From: DATFVA01 sp963811905
GTDB taxonomy: Bacteria > Bacteroidota > Ignavibacteria > Ignavibacteriales > Ignavibacteriaceae
NCBI GenBank assembly: GCA_963811905.1
Contig: CAWETK010000021.1
Span: 62,001 to 126,000, forward strand
Reading direction: 5' to 3'
DNA length: 64,000 nucleotides
A program made the position numbers and the translations under genes. Numbering within the stretch: the stretch's first letter is position 1; each line of letters begins with the position of its first letter. Under the pieces are notes generated by a model. That model did no database searches. It was not told where the DNA came from and worked only from the letters and a program-made list of their open reading frames with translations. This document shows, piece by piece, positions 7,692 to 16,655 of the stretch.

Positions 7692-10055
7692 ATGAATGAA
7701 AGAATAAACGCGCTTCGTGAAAAAACATTATGTACTTCGCCATCAATATCCATCGAAAGGGCAGTGCTTCTTACCGAGTTTTACAAGAGCGGTGAAGCCG
7801 AAAGGGTATCGGTTCCTGTCGGCAGGGCACTCGCTTTTAAATACCTTCTCGAACACAAAAAACTATGTGTAAATGAAGGTGAGCTGATTGTCGGCGAAAG
7901 AGGTCCCGGACCTCACCAGACACCGACTTATCCCGAGATCTGCACGCATTCCCTAAAGGATTTTGAGATTCTTAATACACGTGAAAAAATCTCATTTAAG
8001 GTGGATGAGTATACGGCTGAAATCCAAAAAGAAAAAATAATTCCTTTCTGGAGCAAAAGATCTCTCCGGGACAGGATATTCGGAGAAGTTGACAGGGAAT
8101 GGATCGACTGCTATGAGGCAGGAATATTTACTGAGTTTATGGAACAGCGGGCGCCGGGACATACTGTCCTTGATAATAAAATATATATGAAAGGTACTAA
8201 AGACTTCATAAGAGACATTGATGAAAGCATCAGCGGGCTTGATTTTTATGCTGATCCTGATGCATTTAATAAAAGAGAAGAGCTGAAAGCAATGAGAATA
8301 ACAGCGGAGGCTCTCATTAATTTCGCAAAACGTTATTCTGAATACCTTTTGGAACTTGGTAAAAAAGAAAAAGATGTCCAGAAAAAGGCTGAACTGGATA
8401 TGCTGGCAGAGATTTGCCGCAGAGTACCCGAAAATGCCCCCCGGACATTCCACGAAGCGCTTCAGTATTACTGGTTCGTTCACATCGGTGTGATAACAGA
8501 GCTTAATACCTGGGATTCTTTTAATCCCGGGCGACTTGACCAGCATCTCAATCCATTTTATCAGCACGATATCGAAACAGGAATGCTTACTAAAGAAAAA
8601 GCTAAAGAACTGCTGCAATCATTCTGGATAAAATTTCATAATCAGCCTGCTCCTCCGAAAGTTGGTGTTACGGCACAGGAAAGCAATACCTACACAGATT
8701 TTTGCCTGATAAACCTTGGCGGTCTTACTGAAGACGGAAATGATGCTGTTAATGAACTTACCTACCTGCTTCTTGATGTCATAGAGGAGATGAGAATACT
8801 TCAGCCGGGTTCGATGGTTCAGGTGAGCAAAAAGAATCCTGATCAGTTTTTACGCCGGGCCTTAAATATTATTAAAACAGGTTTCGGACAGCCGTCTGTT
8901 TTTAATACTGATTCAATTATTCAGGAACTGCTGCGGCAGGGAAAATCTATCATCGATGCAAGGAACGGCGGGGCGAGCGGATGTGTTGAGACCGGAGCGT
9001 TTGGAAAAGAAAGCTATATACTAACAGGATATTTTAACATTCCTAAAGTACTTGAAATAACACTTCATAATGGTATTGATCCTCGGACAGGAAAGCAGCT
9101 GGGATTAAAGGCAGGTAATCCAGAGAACTTTAAATCGTACGAGGAACTCTTTGATGCCTTTAAAGAACAGCTGGAATATTTCATCGATATTAAAATTAAA
9201 GGAAATATAATCATCGAAAGGCTCTGGGCTGATTATCTGCCGGCACCATTTCTTTCGATATTAATCGATGATTGTATTAAGAACGGCAGAGATTATAATG
9301 CAGGCGGGGCCAGGTACAATACTTCATACATCCAGGGTGTCGGCATGGGTACTGTAACCGACTGTCTTTCTTCTATCCGGTATAATGTTTTCGATAAGAA
9401 AAAGTTTACAATGAAGGAACTCCTCTCAGCTCTTGAAAATAATTTTGATGGCTTCGAAAGCATAAGAAAAATTGCAATGAATGAGACACCAAAATACGGC
9501 AATGATGATGATTATGCTGATGAAATACTTAAAGAAGTATTTGAAAGTTATTTCGAATCAATAGACGGCAGACCGAACACTAAAGGGGGACATTTCCGGA
9601 TAAATCTGCTGCCTACAACCTGTCACGTTTATTTTGGCAGTGTGCTTGGGGCTACGCCTGACGGAAGGCTGGCAAAGAAACCTGTATCGGAAGGAATTTC
9701 TCCCGTTCAGGGGGCCGACAGGAAAGGTCCTACTGCTGTGCTTAAATCGGCCGCAAAGATAGATCATCTAAGAACAGGCGGTACATTGCTTAATCAGAAA
9801 TTCACGCCGCAGATTCTAAGTGATAATACCGGGATAGAGAAAGTGCTTCATCTTATCAGAGCCTACTTTAAAATGGATGGTCATCATATTCAGTTCAATG
9901 TTGTGGATGCAGAAACTTTGAGAAAGGCACAGCAGGAGCCGGAGAATTACAGGGATCTGATCGTCCGTGTAGCAGGTTATAGTGATTACTTCGTAAATCT
10001 TGGTCCGGATCTTCAGGAAGAAATTATTCAACGCACCGAACATACTGAAACGTAA
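7692..10055 (+). CDS. hypD: Glycyl-radical enzyme, probable trans-4-hydroxy-L-proline dehydratase
   Basis: A 787-aa anaerobic glycyl-radical enzyme. Catalytic Cys431 and Glu433 lie in GASGCVETGAFGKE, and the radical Gly762 lies in RVAGYSDYF near the C-terminus. The GCVE motif places it among dehydratases or lyases rather than true pyruvate formate-lyase. Segments such as EFMEQRAPGHTV, PGRLDQHLNPFY, NQPAPPKVG and GGARYNTSYIQGVG, and the total length, match my recollection of clostridial HypD, which converts trans-4-hydroxyproline to pyrroline-5-carboxylate. No proC lies beside it. The ribosome site GAGGA precedes the ATG. The HypD assignment is from family recollection, not a search; another dehydratase of the same clade is the alternative. 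Confidence 0.75.
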   Translation: MNERINALREKTLCTSPSISIERAVLLTEFYKSGEAERVSVPVGRALAFKYLLEHKKLCVNEGELIVGERGPGPHQTPTYPEICTHSLKDFEILNTREKISFKVDEYTAEIQKEKIIPFWSKRSLRDRIFGEVDREWIDCYEAGIFTEFMEQRAPGHTVLDNKIYMKGTKDFIRDIDESISGLDFYADPDAFNKREELKAMRITAEALINFAKRYSEYLLELGKKEKDVQKKAELDMLAEICRRVPENAPRTFHEALQYYWFVHIGVITELNTWDSFNPGRLDQHLNPFYQHDIETGMLTKEKAKELLQSFWIKFHNQPAPPKVGVTAQESNTYTDFCLINLGGLTEDGNDAVNELTYLLLDVIEEMRILQPGSMVQVSKKNPDQFLRRALNIIKTGFGQPSVFNTDSIIQELLRQGKSIIDARNGGASGCVETGAFGKESYILTGYFNIPKVLEITLHNGIDPRTGKQLGLKAGNPENFKSYEELFDAFKEQLEYFIDIKIKGNIIIERLWADYLPAPFLSILIDDCIKNGRDYNAGGARYNTSYIQGVGMGTVTDCLSSIRYNVFDKKKFTMKELLSALENNFDGFESIRKIAMNETPKYGNDDDYADEILKEVFESYFESIDGRPNTKGGHFRINLLPTTCHVYFGSVLGATPDGRLAKKPVSEGISPVQGADRKGPTAVLKSAAKIDHLRTGGTLLNQKFTPQILSDNTGIEKVLHLIRAYFKMDGHHIQFNVVDAETLRKAQQEPENYRDLIVRVAGYSDYFVNLGPDLQEEIIQRTEHTET

Positions 10056-10077
10056 AATTGCGATCCGGACTGTTAAT

Positions 10078-10097
10078 GAACTTCCTAAATGAAGTTC
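10078..10097. terminator. Inverted repeat between convergent genes
   Basis: Perfect GAACTTC-N6-GAAGTTC just after the glycyl-radical enzyme gene and before the end of the convergent hydrolase. There is no clean T-tract, so a terminator role is uncertain. The half-site is the same as in the repeats upstream of the operon. Confidence 0.4.
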
Positions 10098-10117
10098 CTG
10101 AATGATACCATTTCTTA

Positions 10118-11074
10118 TTATTCACGTTTCAGGAAATCATTAAGAATTTTGAAGAACTTTTCCTGCTCTTCCACATAGGGATTGTGACCGCTTTTTTCAA
10201 ACATAACGAACTCAGCTCGCGGGGCATAGATTTTATATTTCACTGCAAATCGCGGGTCTGAAATTCGGTCATACCTTCCGGCTGTTATAAGGATCGGCAT
10301 CTTTAATTTTATTAAATCCCTTCTGAAGTCAAGCTTACCAATGTCACCTCCAATTATAAAATCACCATCTGCACCCACGATCTGATAATAAACATCGGTA
10401 TTCCAGCTTAACGAATCCTTTCGCATCTTCGATAAATTTTCCGGGTTGTACCAGTATAAAAGTCCTGAAGGAATTTTGTATTCCTTTATATGCTCAGGTG
10501 AACTTGAAAGATATCCTTCGTCACGTATTTTCATCAGCTTGTCCCATTTTTCGGGACACTGGTTCTTCATTACAAAATTTGAATTATTATCATTTTCCTG
10601 CCACATTTCTGCATCATAGAAAGTGTCTGCCAGTATTAATTTATCAACTGAAGCAGAATGCTGAATGGCATATGCCTGAGCTACCATTCCCCCGTATGAA
10701 TGACCAAGCACACTCCATTTTTCTAAACCAAGCGCTTTACGCAATCCTTCAAGATCGTCGACATCCCGCTGGAAGGAATACTCTTCTTTATTCTTCGCCC
10801 TTGATGAATTTCCCCTCCCGAAGGCATCATAATATATAACCATATGGTTTTGAGCGAGCTGATCAAACCAGGGTGTAAAGTAAAGATGAGAATCGCCCGG
10901 TCCACCGGGTATTAAAACTATCGGATCACCCTCACCTTTAACCTGGTACCATATCTTTTCCCCGTTTATTGAAGCATAAGTATCTTTTTCCTGAGCAAAA
11001 CTTATGGTTTGAGTAATGAAAAGTATTGCTGTATAAAGTATAACTGCAGAAAATGATTTAATTACAGATTCCAT
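10118..11074 (-). CDS. Exported alpha/beta hydrolase, proline iminopeptidase-like
   Basis: A 318-aa secreted hydrolase. A signal peptide (about residues 1-27) is followed by an alpha/beta-hydrolase fold: oxyanion region LIPGGPGDSHLYF, nucleophile Ser126 in GHSYGGM, acid in AGRYDRISDP and His in SGHNPYVEEQEKF. The GGPG motif and overall order fit S33 prolyl aminopeptidases, which release N-terminal proline, though many S33-like proteins have other substrates. It is convergent with the putative hydroxyproline dehydratase, so a shared role in degrading proline-rich peptides is possible but is inference. Confidence 0.8.
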   Translation of the reverse strand: MESVIKSFSAVILYTAILFITQTISFAQEKDTYASINGEKIWYQVKGEGDPIVLIPGGPGDSHLYFTPWFDQLAQNHMVIYYDAFGRGNSSRAKNKEEYSFQRDVDDLEGLRKALGLEKWSVLGHSYGGMVAQAYAIQHSASVDKLILADTFYDAEMWQENDNNSNFVMKNQCPEKWDKLMKIRDEGYLSSSPEHIKEYKIPSGLLYWYNPENLSKMRKDSLSWNTDVYYQIVGADGDFIIGGDIGKLDFRRDLIKLKMPILITAGRYDRISDPRFAVKYKIYAPRAEFVMFEKSGHNPYVEEQEKFFKILNDFLKRE

Positions 11075-11100
11075 AAATAACCTTTATTAAAGTGTAGAAA

Positions 11101-12240
11101 CTACTTCAGGAGGATCATTTTTTTAACACTTAAATAGCTGCCTGATTGTACCCTGTAAAAGTAAATACCGCTGGATAAGGCTTTACCATCAAATTTTAAA
11201 CTGTAAGTACCTGCCGGTTTATACTCATCCATAAGGGTAGCGATCTCGCTGCCGACGGCATTATAAATTTTCACAACCTGCTGTCCTTCAACAGGAGAAT
11301 ACCAGCTGATGTTGGTCGAAGGATTGAAAGGGTTAGGGTAATTCTGAAATACTTTGAAGTCAGCCGCAGCATTGGGAATACTGTGCGTTATTCCTGTCGG
11401 TGATCCCCCTGCATTAATCCATTCCGTGTAAATTACACAAGCTAACCTGTAGGATGCTTTCTTAAATAAGGCTATGGTAAAATCTCCGGCTATATCCCAG
11501 AATTTATTATAATAAGCCGTGCTGTTATGATTGCCTGCGAATGCCTGCGCGGCGGAATCTGCATACAGTACTGAATCTACATACTGGTAATTATCATAAA
11601 TCATATTAAAAACGAAGTCGGGAAGATTCTCAATATATTGAAGGCTGTCGCCGTCATAAATTATCTGATTCTGGAAATCTCCAACCAGGTTTGATTCATA
11701 ACGTGAATGAACGCCTGTCTGGCCTGTATATTGTCCGTTATAATTTTTGGTTATATGGAGAGGCATATGGCCGTCGGCAATATAGTGTCCCAGATCGGCT
11801 GCAGTCAGCATTGCTTTGTGCATATCATTTATTTCAAAGGCTGCTTCAAGGGAATCTGCAGTATTTATTATCGTCCAGGGAAGAATTCCCTTATCTATTA
11901 CAAAAGAATGTCCATAAATGGCAACCAGTGAATCAAAATCCTGCGGGATTGTCCCGCCTTCGACAAATTCAGGGTAGCTGTCTATATCAATAAAATGTTT
12001 TGGCGCCTCATCAGGATCCCACGACTTCCGTTCATCAGCATCCGAAGCATGATCAGCAAGTGAATCTGCCCAGGTATCGAAAAATTCCATTTGAGGCAGT
12101 GCAGATAAAATTGTGTTATAATTAATGATATGATGACCAACATGTCCCCAGCCGAGAAAAAGGAAGGAGAAAATGGCAATCAATGGGAGGAGAAGCTTTG
12201 TTTTTGGTGATATATTAGACTTGTCTGTAATCCGCAGCAT
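11101..12240 (-). CDS. S1/P1-type nuclease with T9SS sorting domain
   Basis: A 379-aa secreted zinc-dependent nuclease (or zinc phospholipase C-like enzyme). A signal peptide ends just before WGHVGHHIIN; in this family the mature N-terminal Trp and the His residues bind zinc. Further metal-site motifs are HASDADERK, PKHFIDIDSYPEF and DLGHYIADGHMPLHITKNY. The last ~80 residues form a T9SS sorting domain (NYPNPFNPSTNISWYSP; SSGIYFYRV; KKMILLK), so the enzyme is expected outside the cell or on its surface, probably scavenging phosphate or nucleosides. It lies 26 bp downstream of the hydrolase start in the same orientation order and could share regulation. Confidence 0.87.
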   Translation of the reverse strand: MLRITDKSNISPKTKLLLPLIAIFSFLFLGWGHVGHHIINYNTILSALPQMEFFDTWADSLADHASDADERKSWDPDEAPKHFIDIDSYPEFVEGGTIPQDFDSLVAIYGHSFVIDKGILPWTIINTADSLEAAFEINDMHKAMLTAADLGHYIADGHMPLHITKNYNGQYTGQTGVHSRYESNLVGDFQNQIIYDGDSLQYIENLPDFVFNMIYDNYQYVDSVLYADSAAQAFAGNHNSTAYYNKFWDIAGDFTIALFKKASYRLACVIYTEWINAGGSPTGITHSIPNAAADFKVFQNYPNPFNPSTNISWYSPVEGQQVVKIYNAVGSEIATLMDEYKPAGTYSLKFDGKALSSGIYFYRVQSGSYLSVKKMILLK

Positions 12241-12426
12241 CAGAATTCCTTATTTGTGTGAGAACCTTGATCCCAAACATAACAACCAGTGGTGACTTAC
12301 TCAATAACAAAGTTACCTGAGAATAATATCACACTTGTAAAAAAAGACAGAGTAGCGTGATAGTCTCGTGATAACATTTTACAAAATTCTCTCTCCGTAT
12401 TTAATAATAAATAACAGGAGAATCTT

Positions 12427-13578
12427 ATGAAATACACGAGTTTTCTTTCGGCCGCACTTTTTGTTTTGGTTGCAGCGTTTGCAGGGTGTCAAAAAAATAT
12501 GGACGTTCCGACTGGTGTCGATCCCGATGGAATTACATCGCTGGACAGACCGGGTAATGCAGATATTTTTGCTGTAGTTACTGAATCCAATTCAGATGCA
12601 GGTAATGAGGTTGTGGTATATTCCAGGGGACACGATGGAATGCTTTCCATGATGGGCTCTTATTCTACCGGTGGAACAGGCACAGGAATGGGCCTGGGAT
12701 CGCAGGGTGCAGTAGCTCTTAGCGGCGGATACATATACGCAGTTAATGCAGGGAGTAACGATATATCAGTACTAAGTGCAGATGGAGCGGTAGTGGATCA
12801 GGAATCTTCAGGCGGGGAAATGCCGATTAGTCTGACTATTCATCACAACCTGCTATATGTTTTGAATGCAGGCGGTGATGGGAATATCACCGGTTTCAGA
12901 ATAAATAAGGGGGACGGTTCTCTCACGATAATTTCCGGATCATCCAGGCCGCTGAGCGGTTCGGGTGTAGGACCAGCCCAGGTTGAATTCAGTCCCAACG
13001 GAAGAATGCTGGTAGTTACCGAAAAAGGCACAAACATGATTGATACTTATACAATTAACCCCGGCGGTACGGCTTCCGGACCAAACGTTCAGCCATCGGT
13101 TGGAAATACTCCTTTTGGATTTGAGTTTGATAACAAGGGCCATTTAATTGTCTCGGATGCATTCGGAGGCGGTATGGGTGCCGGAGCAATGTCATCATAT
13201 GATGTCAGCAGCAATGGTATAAGTCTGATCAGCGGGCCTGTAGTAAATGGGCAAACAGCTCCTTGCTGGGTGGTTGTAACAAATGACGGCAGGTATAGCT
13301 ACACCACTAACACAGGAACATCCAATATCTCCGGATATAATGTTAATCCGGACGGCAGCATTACATTATTTGATGACGGCGGAAATACAGCAAGTACAGG
13401 GGCAGGTTCTTCCCCGATTGATATGGCTTTAAATAATAATTCCGGGTACTTGTACGCTCTCAGCGGCGGTACTCATACAATCAGCGTTTTCAGTATCAAT
13501 CGACATAACGGCGAACTTACACCGGTACAGACTGTAACAGGTCTTCCTGATCATGCCGCAGGCTTAGCTGCAAATTAA
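12427..13578 (+). CDS. Beta-propeller lipoprotein, lactonase/YVTN-like
   Basis: A 383-aa lipoprotein: signal peptide with lipobox around AFAGC (Cys at about residue 20). It is followed by a seven-bladed propeller of the 6-phosphogluconolactonase/YVTN type, with repeating units such as NAGSNDISVL, NAGGDGNITGFRI and SNISGYNVNPDGSI. The sequence resembles lactonase-fold proteins, but catalytic activity cannot be inferred. An AGGAG ribosome site precedes the ATG. In the 186-bp upstream region CGTGATA occurs twice 11 bp apart (12356, 12367). A clear terminator follows, so it is monocistronic. Confidence 0.85.
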   Translation: MKYTSFLSAALFVLVAAFAGCQKNMDVPTGVDPDGITSLDRPGNADIFAVVTESNSDAGNEVVVYSRGHDGMLSMMGSYSTGGTGTGMGLGSQGAVALSGGYIYAVNAGSNDISVLSADGAVVDQESSGGEMPISLTIHHNLLYVLNAGGDGNITGFRINKGDGSLTIISGSSRPLSGSGVGPAQVEFSPNGRMLVVTEKGTNMIDTYTINPGGTASGPNVQPSVGNTPFGFEFDNKGHLIVSDAFGGGMGAGAMSSYDVSSNGISLISGPVVNGQTAPCWVVVTNDGRYSYTTNTGTSNISGYNVNPDGSITLFDDGGNTASTGAGSSPIDMALNNNSGYLYALSGGTHTISVFSINRHNGELTPVQTVTGLPDHAAGLAAN

Positions 13579-13590
13579 GTTGTTATAAAA

Positions 13591-13620
13591 GATGGCATCG
13601 TTAAGATGCCATCGTTTTCT
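13591..13620 (+). terminator. Rho-independent terminator after propeller lipoprotein
   Basis: Perfect 9-bp stem GATGGCATC/GATGCCATC with a 5-base loop, followed by GTTTTCT. It lies 12 bp after the stop codon. Confidence 0.85.
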
Positions 13621-13699
13621 ATAGGGCTGGAAATAAAATATTATTTAGGGTTGGTTTCAAAAAATACCATTTGATAAGATTAACTTTCGGGTCAAAATT

Positions 13700-14851
13700 T
13701 TATTCTATATAAACTCGCGGAACCCTGGTGTTTATATTGGTCAAAATCTCATACGGAATCGTTCCGGCCCAATCAGCAAGTTCTTCAGCCGTTATCCGGC
13801 TGGCCCCGTCAGTTCCTAACAAAATAACCTCATCACCGTGATAAGCTGTATCCTTTTCTATATTCACCACTACCTGGTCCATCGATATCGTGCCGATTAC
13901 CGGATATCTTTTACCTCTTATAATTACCATTGCCTTGCTGCTCATACTGCGGAAGTAGCCGTCGCCGTAACCTACAGGAACAGTGACTGCTCTTACATCG
14001 TGGTCTGTCTTCCATTTCATTCCATAGCCAACCGGGTGACCGGGAGTTATCACTTTGAAATAAACCACCAGCGATTTCCATGTCAATGCCGGATTTACCG
14101 GTATAGTTTTTTTTGTGTTTTGAGACGGATATACTCCGTAAAGAAGAATTCCGGGTCTGACCATATCAAGGTTAGCTTCGGGGAACTGAAGCACCGCCCC
14201 TGAATTCGAAATGTGACGTATGGGGGGCTCTAAAGAATGTTTATCAAAAAATGATAAGACTTCCATAAAGCGTTCAAACTGGAGCTTTGTATAGGACAGA
14301 TCATTTGAATCTGAACTTGCAAAATGTGAATAAATACCTTCAACGAAAATATTTCTGAATTTATATGCTTGGGTTATAAATTTCTCAGCATTAAAGTAAT
14401 GAACTCCGGTTCGTTCCATTCCGGTATCAATAATCAAATGCACCCGGGCTTTTATCTTTAATTGATTTGCAGCTTCATCAATCTCCCTGAGTTTATCAAT
14501 AGATGATGCCGTTATTGTAAGATCATTTTTAAGGAATAGCGGTATCTGATTTTCCCATATCCCGCCTAAAACAAGAATGGGAACTTTTATCCCATATTCT
14601 CTCAATAAAATACCTTCCTCAACTACGGCAACCCCGAGATAGTCTGCATTCATGTCCTGGTAAACCTGTGCAATTCTGATAAGGCCATGCCCGTAGGCAT
14701 TTGCCTTAAGTATAGGCATAATTTTAACCTGACCGAGAAATGATTTGAGAGCGTAAAAGTTTTCTTTAATCAGACGTAAGTCTACCTCAACCCTTGTGGG
14801 ACGTACTATCTCATCGACACTGATAGTGGGGTGGTTGCTGATATGGTTCAT
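13700..14851 (-). CDS. alr: Alanine racemase
   Basis: PLP enzyme (383 aa) interconverting L- and D-alanine for peptidoglycan. PLP lysine is Lys49 in MPILKANAYGHG. Other family motifs: EVDLRLIKEN, VEGIYSHFASSD, MVRPGILLYG, and TVPVGYGDGYFRS, which contains the second catalytic Tyr region. RGKRYPVIGTISMDQ is also present. It has about 18 residues before the usual RPTxxEVDL start, so the true start could be slightly downstream. It is a single gene with no evident partner. Confidence 0.95.
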   Translation of the reverse strand: MNHISNHPTISVDEIVRPTRVEVDLRLIKENFYALKSFLGQVKIMPILKANAYGHGLIRIAQVYQDMNADYLGVAVVEEGILLREYGIKVPILVLGGIWENQIPLFLKNDLTITASSIDKLREIDEAANQLKIKARVHLIIDTGMERTGVHYFNAEKFITQAYKFRNIFVEGIYSHFASSDSNDLSYTKLQFERFMEVLSFFDKHSLEPPIRHISNSGAVLQFPEANLDMVRPGILLYGVYPSQNTKKTIPVNPALTWKSLVVYFKVITPGHPVGYGMKWKTDHDVRAVTVPVGYGDGYFRSMSSKAMVIIRGKRYPVIGTISMDQVVVNIEKDTAYHGDEVILLGTDGASRITAEELADWAGTIPYEILTNINTRVPRVYIE

Positions 14852-15193
14852 ATATTATTAGACTAATTGAATTGTAATATTAATGAGTATTTCTCAATAG
14901 GGAATCTATAGAAATTTTTCCGGCGCTTCAATAATGTGCGAAATAATTCTTCCGGATTCGGTCATACTCTATATTTCTCAGAGAGGTTTCAAAAAATTAT
15001 TCTTCTGTTTGAATATCTGAATATAATTGCTTTTCGATCCTGTCACTCCTTTATTAAATGATGTCACGGCCGCGTTAGACAGATGTTGTATAATTTGAGC
15101 GATGTATGGCAGATTTCATACGACATAAAGCTTATTCTTACAGCTGACAGATTGATTTAAATAAACCTACAACAATAATAATCGGAGGTTCTA
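14852..15193. other. Intergenic region between alr and small lipoprotein
   Basis: 342 bp without coding character. The only structure noted is the CGACATA operator-like element at 15118-15131 and the strong ribosome site ATCGGAGGTT before the small lipoprotein. Confidence 0.6.
15097..15131 (+). promoter_or_regulatory. Operator-like element, 21-bp repeat (one strong, one weak half)
   Basis: ATACGACATAAAGC at 15118-15131 matches the elements at 16568-16602 and 22950-22984. Twenty-one bases upstream lies a weaker half, GAGCGATGTATGGC (15097-15110), sharing GCGA..TA. It points toward the 31-aa lipoprotein gene 62 bp downstream. A candidate site for the AraC-type hybrid regulator nearby. Confidence 0.4.
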
Positions 15194-15289
15194 ATGAAAA
15201 ACTTAACTCTTCTTTTGTTTACCATATTACTTACATTGCTGATGCTGGCAGGATGTGAACAGAATAATTCTGTTGATAACCCTAACTAA
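15194..15289 (+). CDS. Very small lipoprotein, 31 aa
   Basis: ATG at 15194 follows the ribosome site CGGAGG. The protein starts MKNLTLLLF, has a hydrophobic core ending in a good lipobox (LMLAGC, Cys21), and ends in a ten-residue polar tail (EQNNSVDNPN). Size and layout recall entericidin-like or lysis-type small lipoproteins, but no homology is claimed. The operator-like element upstream suggests co-regulation with the neighbouring lipoproteins. Confidence 0.6.
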   Translation: MKNLTLLLFTILLTLLMLAGCEQNNSVDNPN

Positions 15290-15326
15290 ATTACTCATCT
15301 AAAATGAAATGACGGCGCTGTGTCCT

Positions 15327-15894
15327 TTACTTTAATCCGGTTAATGTATTAAAGGTCATAAGATCACTTATATACCATCCGGGTGCCCAGCCTTCATCCT
15401 TACTAGCAATAATACTCAGTATACTGACGGGGCTGTTTTAATAAATCAGTTTCTCTATTGAGCAGCCCGGTGAATATTTTTCTGCTGACAGTGTTGAGAA
15501 ATTCCTCCGCAGGCTGGAAGCCTGTATTAGGATCTTTTAAAAACACTCTGCAGAATTGATCCTGACTTTCGGAAGAACAGCGGAACCAGTTTTTTCCTCC
15601 ATCAGTCGTTTTTAAAGAAGAACAACAAATTCTTGCTGACCAGATAAAGTTCCTGGAGTTAAAATTGGGCATTTCCTTCAGGTCTGCTTCCTTCCAGGTA
15701 CTGCCGTTATCATTCGATATAAAAAGGATATGGTTATTGGAAACAGCATAACCTGCATTTTCGGTAAAATAGATATTATATAGCGGAGAACCATCTGTAC
15801 TTGCATTCTTCCAGCAGTTATCATCCGGTTTATTAACCAGAGTCAGGAATACGCTTGATACGAGTACCGTTAAATAAAAAAATCTCATTTTCAC
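15327..15894 (-). pseudogene. Frameshifted exported Ycf48/BNR-like protein
   Basis: The frame 15403-15894 encodes 163 aa with a signal peptide and two sensor-like repeats (NDNGSTWKEADL, TDGGKNWFRC), as in Ycf48/BNR propellers. It ends abruptly in PRQYTEYYC. Removing one A from the A4 run at 15436-15439 (T4 on the plus strand) lets translation continue as LLNSPVSIL...ASKDEGWAPGWYISD to a stop at 15327. The coding-like continuation suggests a recent frameshift or a sequencing error. Even repaired (about 188 aa) it is shorter than a full propeller. Function unknown. Confidence 0.6.
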
Positions 15895-15943
15895 ACCTTT
15901 TATTAATTATTCCAACTTAATTTTTCTTTAGAGACAGCATAAA

Positions 15944-16450
15944 TCAGTGATAATCGATCTGGTGCAGCCTTGTTCCAATTACTTCAGCTCCATCAATTGT
16001 TACCTTGTACTTAACACCCAGCCTGACATCAGGCCTGTTTGTTATCTCGTAATTTTTTTCAACAAAGGATACTCCCATTCCATTCACACAAACAGTATCG
16101 CAGCTGCACCCGGTTATTTTATATGGAGCACAGTGCATTAGTCGTGTATACAATTCCGATTTCATATCGAAATTGATCTTAATTCTTGCAAAACCACCAA
16201 TATTGGATAAGGTAGTATGAATGTACGCTACACTTCCCTGAAGCTTACAATCACCAGCCAAAGGATCACACAGATCACAGCAAAGTTTAATCTCACCCTT
16301 TATTACCGGCAGGCTTGAGGTGGTTCCGCTTAAGGAAGTCTTTTCAATTGCATTCTCAAAAGCAGTTTCAGGTTGAGTAAGCTGATTTTCCATACAGCCA
16401 AAAAATGCGAAAATCAGCAAAACAATGATTGTTAATGTTAGTCTTTTCAT
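15944..16450 (-). CDS. Cys-rich lipoprotein of unknown function
   Basis: A 168-aa lipoprotein: lipobox FAFFGC (Cys about residue 19), a low-complexity linker, then a domain with clustered cysteines (CCDLCDPLAGDC) and a second pair (GCSCDTVC), suggesting disulfides or metal binding outside the cell. AGGAGG ribosome site 5 bp before the ATG. About 120-150 bp upstream lie two direct repeats of the operator-like element. No family recognised. Confidence 0.7.
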   Translation of the reverse strand: MKRLTLTIIVLLIFAFFGCMENQLTQPETAFENAIEKTSLSGTTSSLPVIKGEIKLCCDLCDPLAGDCKLQGSVAYIHTTLSNIGGFARIKINFDMKSELYTRLMHCAPYKITGCSCDTVCVNGMGVSFVEKNYEITNRPDVRLGVKYKVTIDGAEVIGTRLHQIDYH

Positions 16451-16567
16451 TGCATCCTCCTGGTCAATTAATTTTTATTAAAAAACTCAGGGGCAATTAA
16501 CAAAATCAGAGAGGGGGGTACCTATTAACAATGTTGCAGAGAATTTAAATTTCTCGGGAAAATTTTG

Positions 16568-16602
16568 TAACCACGTCGCATCAGGTTGTAATTATGTCGT
16601 AT
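16568..16602 (-). promoter_or_regulatory. Tandem operator-like direct repeats, 21-bp period
   Basis: On the minus strand ATACGACATAATTA (16589-16602) is followed exactly 21 bp later by ATGCGACGTGGTTA (16568-16581). The pair lies upstream of the Cys-rich lipoprotein gene and just past the end of the hybrid AraC regulator gene. Direct repeats at two helical turns are the usual binding pattern of AraC-type domains. Confidence 0.55.
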
Positions 16603-16655
16603 CTTTTGAAAAGCCTTCAGAAATGTGGTATAATCGATGGGATAGGAGATATATT

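Noticed and set aside
7692..10055. True pyruvate formate-lyase (formate C-acetyltransferase)
   Set aside because: The active site has Gly-Cys-Val-Glu rather than the adjacent Cys-Cys pair of pyruvate formate-lyase, so a dehydratase or lyase is more likely.
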